Shown one piece after another: positions 56,601-58,935 of a stretch of 64,000 nucleotides of DNA. The stretch's first letter is position 1. Every line of letters starts with the position of its first letter. The notes beneath the pieces are model-generated. The model had not been told where the DNA came from. It searched no databases and worked only from the letters and a program-made list of their open reading frames with translations. The stretch comes from Ifrita kowaldi (lineage: Eukaryota > Chordata > Aves > Passeriformes > Cinclosomatidae): contig VZRS01012603.1 of assembly GCA_013398055.1 (NCBI GenBank), forward strand, positions 1-64,000, written 5' to 3'. The position numbers were made by a program, and so were the translations under genes.

Positions 56601-58935
56601 CTTGGTCACTGGGTCCATTATGTAAATACTTTAAAACTGATGTTCCAAGATGAGTGGTGTCAGCATGGACAGCAGAGGCTGCAGTGGTTGAACTATGGTT
56701 ACATAGCTAGGAAATACAGTATGTACTACACAGAAGTGTGGATAAAATCCAAAGTCTATTTAACATCAGAAACATGTTACGGGCTCCAAATTCCTCACTT
56801 TTATTCATCAATAAATGGGAGCTGAGGACTCTGCTAGACCTGGGCTCAACTATCAGAAGCAAGAAAACCTCTGCCAATGCAATCCAAGGCAATAGATGGT
56901 TAAGAGCTGTTTTCTTTAATATAGCATCATCATCCCCAAAACCTAGTTTGGCCTTTGTAGTCAAAACATGGTATATTTCTTTGACCCTTATTTGCAGGGG
57001 GATGACAAGTCAAGTGTCTCCCATCTCTAAATTTCCTATCTCCCTTCTCCCAGTGCAGAGACAACAAGGGAGACAACTCCCCTTTCCAATCTGTCATTGG
57101 GAGAAGCTTTCAAATGGGGTATAAGTAGAAAATAATAAAGAGACAACTTTCTGTCACATAGGCCTAGAGAAGGCTCAGGGGGATGGCATCTCTTCTTTCC
57201 AGCCCTCCAGGGAGGAAAGAAAGGAACACATTTGGAGTCTGCTACACTTCTTTGCTCTTCTTCTTTGTGCCTTGGATGCACACCTTGACTTGCCAGTCAT
57301 TGGATTTCCTGAATGATTGTTTGCAATGCCCAGCTGTGTTTTTCCTGCTTCCCTTGCTTGCTCACCCCAATGACCTGCCCAGGTAAGCAGCTTAGTCCCA
57401 ATGTCTGTGGTGTCACTTGCCTTTAGACCTGGAAGCCCAGGAAGCCCATTGAGTCCATCTTTGCCAGGCAGCCCCTAAACAACAGGAAATCATAAACTGT
57501 AAGTGCCGGTACTTTAAATTGTTATCATCAAATTCAACATAAGCGTGCTCATTTCAGCCCTCTTGCCACCCACCTAAGTTTAAGGAAAGAAGAACCCCCT
57601 CATGTATTTTGCTTTGATTTTTTTTTCCTACTGTGTCTCAAAATACACAAAAATTCTCACACTGTACGTATTTGCTCTGTCCTTTTTTCCAGTGTCCCAG
57701 TTTTAGTGAATGACCACTGGATGTCAGCATTGTTACAGAGAAACTCCAGTGCAGAACTTTTATACACTGGATCTTTAAATATTTTTTTTATGTATCTTAC
57801 TTACATTTTAACTTATTCTCTGTAAGTCCCTATTATCTGTAGCTATAAAGATTTTCTTTTACATCCATTTATCCTTTTAAATATTGGTAATTTCTTATAC
57901 AGTACATAGACTCCTAAAATTAAATTATATAACACATAGTGACAGAGTGGTTCAGCAAGATAAGAATTAAAATTACTTCCTGTAATGCATTTAAAATGGT
58001 GAGAAAAAGTTTTCTTCCCTTTTCCAAGTGTCAGTCAATCCCCAAACACTTCAGGCTGTAGGTGGCATTTCTGTACTAAGTATTTAATAATTCAGCTTTT
58101 ATGACTTAAGACCCAACAGAAATCGCGATGCTCTGCTAAATCTGAGATTTTAATCATGAGTTATTTGGCCTGATTGAGGAAATTGCAGGTTTGGAAAAAC
58201 AATATTGTGTCAAATGCAAAAGGAATTTTGAAAGCTATCATATGAAGAAAATATCATGATCCAATTCCGTAAGAATAGCAGGGCTGCAGCTGGTAAAATT
58301 CTTATTCACAAAAGGTATCAGAGATTAATTTCTGGATTAAAAGTGACAGTATTGGAGCCCACGTTAAAACCTTGTGTGCAGACAAGATGTGGGAAATGAA
58401 GCAGACTTGAGAATTAAACTATCTGAAATAATGGAGAGCTCAGAGATGAGGAAAGCAGCTCCTCAACACTTACAGCTGGTCCAGGTGGTCCAGTTTTACC
58501 AGAAACTCCAATCTCTCCTGGAAGTCCCTGAGAAATGAAACCAGAAGTAAAAATAAAACAGTATTTCTCTTCTTTGCAGGAATCTCACTGGGGATTGCAG
58601 CTTTCAACTGAAGTGCAGTTTTCCCTCCCACTGCAGTCAGGTCACTGCCATGGGGAGCCCTGGAGACATTGACTTATTCCCAGGAAGCACCAACGTGGTT
58701 CCAAGGCTCAGCAGGGAGAAGCAGTGCTCTAGGACCAGCTGTGGTTTTGCAGTGAGAAAACACAAGAGAAAACACATTGCGAGAGGCCCTAACTCTGTTC
58801 CCTCTGAAAGCCATGACCTAAAATTTTCCCCACCTGTTTTTTCTTCTCAATATAAAACAAAAGACCCCTGAACTTTCTTACCGGTGGTCCAGGTGGTCCC
58901 AGGGGTCCAGCAATGCCTGGAGGCCCTGGAGGTCC
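2470..58935 (-). CDS. COL22A1: COL22A1, collagen type XXII alpha-1 chain; internal part of the gene (37 exons, both ends missing)
   Basis: This FACIT-type collagen is secreted, forms a homotrimeric triple helix and sits at tissue junctions such as muscle-tendon. The 37 exons read on the minus strand join in phase 0 throughout to give 752 residues. The order is: 137 residues of Gly-X-Y, an 11-residue interruption, 211 residues of Gly-X-Y with two one-residue imperfections, a cysteine-rich linker, and about 336 residues of unbroken Gly-X-Y. Exon order, exon size and imperfections correspond one to one with human COL22A1 as I recall it. COL9A1, COL16A1, COL19A1 and COL21A1 do not fit the domain lengths. 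The start codon, VWA and TSPN domains lie beyond 64000. The C-terminal NC2, COL1 and NC1 regions lie beyond position 1. No promoter or polyadenylation site of the gene is in the window. One human cysteine-bearing exon was not found. The identification rests on memory, not on a search. Confidence 0.93.
2934..2978 (-). CDS. COL22A1: COL22A1 exon w36, Gly-X-Y, at the integrin-motif position
   Basis: This 45-nt exon encodes GAPGKQGAIGSKGER. Recalled human has GFKGER at the end, a reported integrin-binding motif of collagen XXII. Here the Phe is Ser (TCC, 2946-2948). The acceptor is gtttcag and the donor is AGG|GTAAGA. Confidence 0.9.
3160..3709 (+). mobile_element. CR1 LINE 3' region
   Basis: About 550 nt of CR1 in sense. 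It runs from the 'agcaggttgagggaagtgattct' region through 'cacttggagtgctgtgtcc' and 'ctgaaggagagaaggttctg' to 'aaaccattccatga'. It fills most of the intron between w36 and w35. Confidence 0.88.
3811..3846 (-). CDS. COL22A1: COL22A1 exon w35, Gly-X-Y
   Basis: This 36-nt exon encodes GEPGEKGPPGKE, one residue different from recalled human GEPGEKGVPGKE. The acceptor is gtcttag and the donor is GAG|GTGAGT. Confidence 0.9.
3847..8121. other. introns around w34 (1.8 and 2.4 kb), nothing recognised
   Basis: Apart from exon w34 these stretches are AT-rich unique-looking intron sequence. I see no collagen triplets, no clear repeat family and no RNA gene. Confidence 0.6.
5616..5687 (-). CDS. COL22A1: COL22A1 exon w34, Gly-X-Y
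   Basis: This 72-nt exon has eight triplets. It starts GPKGNKGETGSPGLPG and ends FIGPRGPP. Human has GLPGFLGPRGPP at the same place as recalled. The acceptor is tgtcctaag and the donor is CCT|GTGAGT. Confidence 0.9.
8122..8175 (-). CDS. COL22A1: COL22A1 exon w33, Gly-X-Y
   Basis: This 54-nt exon encodes GKNGLPGSAGEPGPAGIP. Human GKNGSPGSPGEPGPSGTP aligns with it as recalled. The acceptor is tgacacag and the donor is CCA|GTAAGT. Confidence 0.9.
9460..9765 (+). mobile_element. solo LTR of an endogenous retrovirus, with 6-bp target duplication
   Basis: The element begins TGTCACCC and ends GCAACA (TG...CA). It is flanked on both sides by 'agtgtc' (9454-9459 and 9766-9771). It is 306 nt long. 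It holds a polyadenylation signal AATAAA at 9676-9681, followed by a GC-rich R/U5-like stretch. No retroviral coding sequence adjoins it. A 6-bp duplication is typical of beta/alpha-type (ERVK-like) elements. It lies in the intron between w33 and w32. Confidence 0.85.
10056..10199 (+). mobile_element. CR1 LINE 3' end
   Basis: A sense CR1 tail: 'ccatccctggaatttttcaa', 'ggctggactggatggggctc', 'caacctggtctagtggg' and the end 'aaaccattctatgaac'. Confidence 0.88.
10245..10298 (-). CDS. COL22A1: COL22A1 exon w32, Gly-X-Y
   Basis: This 54-nt exon encodes GDPGPIGPQGPRGLRGQP. The acceptor is ctttcag and the donor is CCG|GTGAGT. A CR1 fragment ends only about 45 nt from its donor. Confidence 0.9.
11321..11374 (-). 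CDS. COL22A1: COL22A1 exon w31, Gly-X-Y
   Basis: This 54-nt exon encodes GEPGVTGPAGREGPPGKD. The acceptor is attgcag and the donor is GAT|GTAAGT. Confidence 0.9.
12302..12346 (-). CDS. COL22A1: COL22A1 exon w30, Gly-X-Y
   Basis: This 45-nt exon encodes GFKGQRGDTGPPGPR. It has the same five-triplet size as recalled human GFKGHTGDSGAPGPR. The acceptor is cttgtgtag and the donor is CGG|GTAAGT. Confidence 0.9.
12942..12995 (-). CDS. COL22A1: COL22A1 exon w29, Gly-X-Y
   Basis: This 54-nt exon encodes GKPGEQGLPGREGARGLP. The acceptor is tcccacag and the donor is CCG|GTGGGT. Human GKAGEPGLPGPEGARGPP aligns with it as recalled. Confidence 0.9.
13765..13846 (+). repeat. two-copy tandem duplication of about 41 nt
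   Basis: Two adjacent diverged units, 13765-13804 and 13805-13846, share 'agtgt', 'ggyagttgtaaaagt' and a final 'agttt'. It is a simple local duplication in an intron. Confidence 0.6.
14033..14086 (-). CDS. COL22A1: COL22A1 exon w28, Gly-X-Y
   Basis: This 54-nt exon encodes GIAGNDGKDGKPGSLGEP. The acceptor is tttaacag. The donor CCG|GTAATG is weak at +5 but in phase. Confidence 0.9.
14876..14929 (-). CDS. COL22A1: COL22A1 exon w27, Gly-X-Y
   Basis: This 54-nt exon encodes GKDGPPGPQGPPGLPGLP. Human GKEGPPGPQGPSGLPGIP aligns with it as recalled. The acceptor is ttccag and the donor is CCA|GTGAGT. Confidence 0.9.
16216..16269 (-). CDS. COL22A1: COL22A1 exon w26, Gly-X-Y
   Basis: This 54-nt exon encodes GSDGAPGPIGPAGNPGDM. 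The acceptor is gtttag and the donor is ATG|GTAAGC. Confidence 0.9.
17800..17853 (-). CDS. COL22A1: COL22A1 exon w25, Gly-X-Y
   Basis: This 54-nt exon encodes GHPGMPGFSGAPGHPGPP. Human GHPGVPGFMGPPGNPGPP aligns with it as recalled. The acceptor is ctgcag and the donor is CCT|GTAAGT. Confidence 0.9.
18670..18723 (-). CDS. COL22A1: COL22A1 exon w24, Gly-X-Y
   Basis: This 54-nt exon encodes GAKGDRGMTGEVGEKGEQ. It resembles recalled human GSQGERGADGEVGQKGDQ. The acceptor is ttaccag and the donor is CAG|GTAAAA. Confidence 0.9.
20676..20795 (-). mobile_element. CR1 LINE fragment
   Basis: Antisense CR1: 'gccatgggcagggacacctt', 'aaccccatccaacttagcc', 'ccagagatggggcatccac'. Both ends are truncated. 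It ends about 65 nt from exon w23. Confidence 0.85.
20860..20913 (-). CDS. COL22A1: COL22A1 exon w23, Gly-X-Y
   Basis: This 54-nt exon encodes GIAGPRGPPGPPGLDGPK. The acceptor is cattgcag. The donor AAG|GTTGGT is unusual at +3 but keeps size and phase. Confidence 0.9.
21098..21211 (-). CDS. COL22A1: COL22A1 exon w22, CxxC linker and start of the long helix
   Basis: This 114-nt exon has 38 residues. DVCSECPP is followed directly by GPPGLPGIPGFKGDKG and ends GQDGKT. The acceptor is tcctctcccag and the donor is ACG|GTAAGA. Human DVCNDCPPGPPGLPG aligns with it as recalled. The CxxC at the helix start probably serves interchain disulfides, as at other FACIT helix junctions. It opens a helix of about 336 residues. 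Confidence 0.9.
21335..21481 (-). CDS. COL22A1: COL22A1 exon w21, non-collagenous linker with four cysteines
   Basis: The exon as called is 147 nt (49 residues). It starts GFLIPDDQLRPRTDRKLPVG, carries ACVSSAANPHCASHCPHC and ends LRQIHPAPE. The acceptor gagcttttccag lies in a pyrimidine-rich tract and the donor is GAG|GTAAAA. It joins in phase to DVCSEC of w22. The recalled human linker here is about 16 residues without cysteine. A shorter 54-nt version ending ...DRKLP with donor CCC|GTGGGA is possible and would drop all four cysteines. The acceptor side is firmer than the donor side. Cysteines here could cross-link the three chains. Confidence 0.7.
21482..23596. other. intron w20-w21, nothing recognised
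   Basis: This is 2.1 kb of intron without a recognisable repeat, exon or RNA gene. Confidence 0.6.
23597..23641 (-). CDS. COL22A1: COL22A1 exon w20, last Gly-X-Y exon before the cysteine linker
   Basis: This 45-nt exon encodes GVPGNPGERGPPGKP. It is nearly identical to recalled human GAPGNPGERGPPGKP. It contains GNPGER, which resembles GxOGER integrin sites, but binding is not shown. The acceptor is gatctgtag and the donor is CCT|GTATGT. Confidence 0.9.
24572..25625 (-). mobile_element. CR1 LINE, split by a later LTR insertion
   Basis: An antisense CR1 copy lies in two parts. Part one, 24572-24848, runs from 'cagaatggtttgggttggaa' to '...ccttttactgtcact'. Part two, 25272-25625, resumes at the next expected CR1 position ('aaaagtctctctcc') and runs through 'ggggccccagagctggacac' to 'ctttttgggctgcat'. 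The parts join without loss once the LTR between them is ignored. Confidence 0.88.
24849..25271 (+). mobile_element. candidate solo LTR nested inside the CR1 copy
   Basis: A 423-nt insertion begins TGTGTGGCGAG and ends CAGTTCTCA. It holds AATAAA at 25201-25206 near its 3' end. The flanks 'cgcct' and 'tacct' could be a target duplication changed by two transitions. It interrupts CR1 exactly at one point, so it is younger than that copy. It has no coding sequence. Confidence 0.7.
27199..27440 (-). mobile_element. CR1 LINE fragment of a different subfamily
   Basis: Antisense CR1: 'cagaatatcctgggttgtaa', 'tcttgcacaggacaatccca', 'cttggtgctgtgaccacttg', 'cctcccctgatgcagcttc'. The wording differs from the other CR1 copies in the window, so another subfamily. 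Confidence 0.82.
27882..28018 (+). mobile_element. tRNA-derived SINE with CR1-like tail (TguSINE1 type)
   Basis: The 5' part is tRNA-like. It has an A-box-like 'tagcttagctggttgg' at 27884-27899 and a B-box-like 'gggtttgatccc' at 27928-27939. The 3' part is a CR1 tail, 'cccttccaactcagaatatt' followed by 'ctgtgattctg'. This arrangement is that of TguSINE1, a tRNA-Ile-derived SINE first described in the zebra finch. It is not a functional tRNA: the copy lacks an intact acceptor stem and ends in the LINE tail. Confidence 0.85.
28627..29351 (+). mobile_element. possible solo LTR with TATA box
   Basis: About 725 nt starting TGTTTCC and ending CCTTTTCA, with imperfect flanks 'cagat' and 'aagat'. 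It holds a strong TATAAAA at 29234-29240 in a purine-rich context, then a GC-richer stretch and a late T-rich part, as expected for U3-R-U5. No coding sequence adjoins it. The ends are uncertain. Confidence 0.45.
29355..29555 (-). mobile_element. CR1 LINE fragment
   Basis: Antisense CR1: 'gggatggtttggcttggaag', 'gacatgggcagggacacctt', 'aacacttccagggatggggc', 'ttcttcctaatatcaaatct'. Confidence 0.88.
30798..30856 (+). repeat. dispersed 59-nt repeat, copy 1
   Basis: It is the same length as 38927-38985 and differs from it at 8 of 59 positions by my count. The shared core is 'gatcttgtcaa', 'ggttatccctgc' and 'agaaatgttggaatgtgcc'. The family is not recognised. Confidence 0.65.
31376..31560 (-). 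mobile_element. CR1 LINE fragment
   Basis: Antisense CR1: 'gggtttgggttggaaggga', 'gacagggacaccttccacta', 'gaacacttccagggatgggg', ending at 'cctctctggga'. Confidence 0.88.
32416..32469 (-). CDS. COL22A1: COL22A1 exon w19, Gly-X-Y
   Basis: This 54-nt exon encodes GPRGVPGIPGLQGPPGQD. The acceptor is ccctaccag and the donor is GAT|GTAAGT. It is followed by the largest intron of the window, 8774 nt. Confidence 0.9.
33379..33414 (-). CDS. COL22A1: COL22A1 exon w18, Gly-X-Y
   Basis: This 36-nt exon encodes GPAGPPGDKGSL. The acceptor is ctgtctgcag. The donor CTG|GTACAG is weak but keeps the size and phase. Human GPSGPPGDKGSP aligns with it as recalled. Confidence 0.88.
33415..38015. other. introns flanking w17 (2.8 and 1.7 kb)
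   Basis: No repeat family was recognised except T runs at about 34645-34680. I searched the 36298-38015 part on the minus strand for a short phase-0 exon with cysteines, as in human, and found none with usable splice sites. Confidence 0.55.
36220..36297 (-). CDS. COL22A1: COL22A1 exon w17, Gly-X-Y with a one-residue imperfection
   Basis: This 78-nt exon has 26 residues. It starts GERGAPGLPGQPGDRG and ends VPGIGLAGPP. The Gly-Ile-Gly step drops one residue from the triplet register, as in recalled human DPGIGVAGPP. The acceptor is gtttcag and the donor is CCT|GTAAGT. Confidence 0.9.
38016..38060 (-). CDS. COL22A1: COL22A1 exon w16, Gly-X-Y
   Basis: This 45-nt exon encodes GDRGPPGLPGPSGHK. 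It aligns with recalled human GLRGSPGLPGPLGTK. The acceptor is cactttag and the donor is AAG|GTGAGT. In human a short cysteine-containing non-collagenous exon follows. I find none in the 1.7 kb before w17. Confidence 0.9.
38528..38632 (-). CDS. COL22A1: COL22A1 exon w15, Gly-X-Y with a one-residue imperfection
   Basis: This 105-nt exon has 35 residues. It starts GDPGKEGKVGLPG and ends GEPGLPGKGKDGER. The 'GKGKDG' breaks the triplet register by one missing residue. The same imperfection is in the recalled human chain. The acceptor is ctacag and the donor is AGG|GTAAGT. Confidence 0.9.
38927..38985 (+). repeat. dispersed 59-nt repeat, copy 2
   Basis: Partner of 30798-30856. This copy stands at the left of a stretch that looks LTR-like at its right end (see 38990-39745). 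Confidence 0.65.
38990..39745 (+). mobile_element. possible LTR-type repeat, ends unresolved
   Basis: The right part reads 'cttatatcaataaaatatac' followed by 'tgttgcttctttcttgtgag' and a CA-containing end near 'tctgcaacactga'. That is the layout of a polyadenylation signal, R and U5. No target duplication was found, so this is a weak call. Confidence 0.3.
40323..40378. other. assembly gap, 56 N
   Basis: The N run is preceded on the plus strand by a run of A and followed by aactcac, which is the donor of exon w14. The homopolymer is the likely reason for the gap. Confidence 0.98.
40386..40439 (-). CDS. COL22A1: COL22A1 exon w14, Gly-X-Y, beside an assembly gap
   Basis: This 54-nt exon encodes GVPGGPGLPGKAGEKGEK. 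The acceptor is ctctccag. The donor GTGAGTT at 40379-40385 is the last sequence before a 56-nt run of N, so the exon itself is complete. Confidence 0.9.
40440..42607. other. introns around w13, nothing recognised
   Basis: This is AT-rich intron sequence. A short TG-rich tract at about 42029-42048 lies close to the acceptor of w13. No repeat family or gene was seen. Confidence 0.55.
41956..42009 (-). CDS. COL22A1: COL22A1 exon w13, Gly-X-Y
   Basis: This 54-nt exon encodes GLSGPAGPPGPRGLPGNV. The acceptor is aaacag and the donor is GTG|GTAAGT. Confidence 0.9.
42608..42952 (-). mobile_element. CR1 LINE 3' region
   Basis: Antisense CR1 of about 345 nt: 'catagaatcatagatttgg', 'gggacacgttccactagacc', 'agtttgaagccattccccct', 'ttctccaggctgaacaatcc'. 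Confidence 0.9.
44052..44105 (-). CDS. COL22A1: COL22A1 exon w12, Gly-X-Y
   Basis: This 54-nt exon encodes GAKGEKGARGEAGAPGET. The acceptor is ctgcacag and the donor is ACT|GTGAGT. The human segment GAKGQEGAHGAPG aligns with it as recalled. Confidence 0.9.
44791..44844 (-). CDS. COL22A1: COL22A1 exon w11, Gly-X-Y
   Basis: This 54-nt exon encodes GLPGVPGEQGVPGPAGVQ. The acceptor is tttcag and the donor is CAG|GTAAGA. It is flanked by introns of 480 and 685 nt in which I see nothing else. Confidence 0.9.
45325..45378 (-). CDS. COL22A1: COL22A1 exon w10, Gly-X-Y
   Basis: This 54-nt exon encodes GEPGPKGDKGDRGMSGQP, the start of the 211-residue helix block after the FTPHPRIP break. The acceptor is tgtcag and the donor is CCT|GTAAGT. 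It is strongly charged in its first half. Confidence 0.9.
45379..48830. other. 3.5-kb intron between w9 and w10
   Basis: It contains the CR1 copy at 46958-47387 and a short (TA)n at 48316-48329. Otherwise nothing was recognised. Confidence 0.6.
46958..47387 (-). mobile_element. CR1 LINE 3' region
   Basis: Antisense CR1 of about 430 nt: 'aggaagggaccttaaaatca', 'cttccaacctggccttgaac', 'ggggctccagagctggatgc', 'ggtctcaccagagcagaggg'. A piece in the middle (the 'aggctgaacaa' part) is missing. Confidence 0.9.
48831..48863 (-). CDS. COL22A1: COL22A1 exon w9, 33-nt non-collagenous interruption
   Basis: This microexon encodes TAFFTPHPRIP, with no Gly-X-Y. The acceptor is tttctgttccag and the donor is the strong CCT|GTAAGTAAC. 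It links GLPGT to GEPGPKG. It corresponds to the recalled human interruption SLFTPHPRMP, so it is old and conserved. It probably makes a flexible kink in the rod. It is easily missed because it is so short. Confidence 0.88.
49434..49905 (+). mobile_element. endogenous retrovirus LTR, degenerate
   Basis: It starts TGAAACAG and ends CTAAACCACAACA. Inside are 'cagtgggagggagcacggcc', 'attgttctcatctcaacctg' and 'aagaggaagtgagtgacc', which match a common avian LTR layout. No target duplication is visible and the middle is shortened, so this is an old, partly deleted solo LTR. No coding sequence adjoins it. Confidence 0.68.
50773..50814 (-). CDS. COL22A1: COL22A1 exon w8, end of the N-side helix block
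   Basis: This 42-nt exon encodes GDTGSPGPPGLPGT. Four full triplets are followed by Gly-Thr, where the helix breaks. The next exon continues with TAFFTPHP. The acceptor is ctccag and the donor is ACA|GTAAGT. The length, not a multiple of 9, reflects the interruption. Confidence 0.9.
50815..51967. other. intron w7-w8, nothing recognised
   Basis: This is 1.15 kb of plain intron with no repeat family, gene or RNA seen. Confidence 0.6.
51968..52021 (-). CDS. COL22A1: COL22A1 exon w7, Gly-X-Y with a Gly-to-Ala break
   Basis: This 54-nt exon encodes GEKGRDGLPAMKGERGEK. The tenth codon, at 51992-51994, is GCA (Ala) where the repeat needs GGN. As I recall it, the human chain has Gly here (GLPGLKGDR). 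The acceptor is cttttag and the donor is AAG|GTAAGT; both are intact, so this is not a misplaced exon edge. Confidence 0.9.
52564..52703 (-). mobile_element. CR1 LINE fragment
   Basis: Antisense CR1: 'tgttttgggttggaagggac', 'ccatgggcaggcacaatttc', 'gagctccatccagccttgcc'. It is followed at 52704-52750 by a low-complexity ATTCTAT-like tract. Confidence 0.88.
53114..53135 (+). repeat. (GTT)n microsatellite
   Basis: About seven GTT units follow a T/G-rich stretch from about 53055. They lie in the intron between w6 and w7. Confidence 0.9.
53474..53536 (-). CDS. COL22A1: COL22A1 exon w6, Gly-X-Y
   Basis: This 63-nt exon has seven triplets. It starts GEAGFPGPRGLPG and ends GEKGDR. The acceptor is tttcag and the donor is CGG|GTGAGT. 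Size and pattern match the human segment GEAGLPGAPGFPG as recalled. Confidence 0.9.
54439..54577 (-). mobile_element. CR1 LINE fragment
   Basis: Antisense CR1: 'catagaatggtttggtttgg', 'gagcagggacaccttcccct', 'ggacacttccagggatgg'. Confidence 0.88.
54765..55060 (+). mobile_element. degenerate CR1-like reverse-transcriptase fragment
   Basis: The sense strand resembles the CR1 ORF2 region: 'ggatttgttaaaaacgaatc', then 'cttgacttcagtaaattatc' followed by 'tgacacaggcca', 'gacattctcatcc'. It is strongly decayed and has no open frame. Confidence 0.5.
55569..55640 (-). mobile_element. short LINE tail (CR1-like)
   Basis: The sequence 'catagaatcattaaggttgg' followed by 'aaaagactcctaagatcaa' is the antisense 3' end of a CR1 subfamily that reads 'ggttggaaaagac' rather than 'gggttggaaggga'. 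Confidence 0.7.
55767..55802 (-). CDS. COL22A1: COL22A1 exon w5, Gly-X-Y
   Basis: This 36-nt exon encodes GEPGSRGQPGEQ, four triplets. The acceptor is tttttccag and the donor is CAG|GTGAGC. My recall of the human segment is 15 residues long, so it may be one triplet shorter here. Confidence 0.88.
56204..56257 (-). CDS. COL22A1: COL22A1 exon w4, Gly-X-Y
   Basis: This 54-nt exon encodes GERGEKGEEGFPGKVGPK, a highly charged segment. The acceptor is ccctgcag and the donor is AAG|GTAAGG. It lies 401 nt from w5. Human equivalent: GEPGERGEDGLPGKPGLR (from memory). Confidence 0.9.
57421..57474 (-). CDS. COL22A1: COL22A1 exon w3, Gly-X-Y, with a GC donor
   Basis: This 54-nt exon encodes GLPGKDGLNGLPGLPGLK. 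The 3' boundary reads AAG|GCAAGT, a GC-AG intron in which every other donor position matches the consensus. No GT donor nearby keeps the 54-nt size and phase. The acceptor is gtttag. Confidence 0.88.
58474..58527 (-). CDS. COL22A1: COL22A1 exon w2, Gly-X-Y
   Basis: This 54-nt exon encodes GLPGEIGVSGKTGPPGPA. It matches the human GLPGEIG segment as recalled. The acceptor ends ctcag and the donor is GCT|GTAAGT. The intron separating it from w1 is 354 nt and shows nothing else. Confidence 0.9.
58882..58935 (-). CDS. COL22A1: COL22A1 exon w1 (first in window), Gly-X-Y
   Basis: This 54-nt exon encodes GPPGPPGIAGPLGPPGPP, six triplets rich in Pro at X and Y, so a stable helix segment. The acceptor is ...cttgcag and the donor is CCG|GTAAG. 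It is the rightmost collagen exon I can see. The next 5 kb upstream holds none. Confidence 0.9.

Larger units (their letters stand above)
55803..58881. other. introns among w1-w5, nothing recognised
   Basis: The four introns of 0.35-1.2 kb hold no repeat family or other gene that I can identify. Confidence 0.55.
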
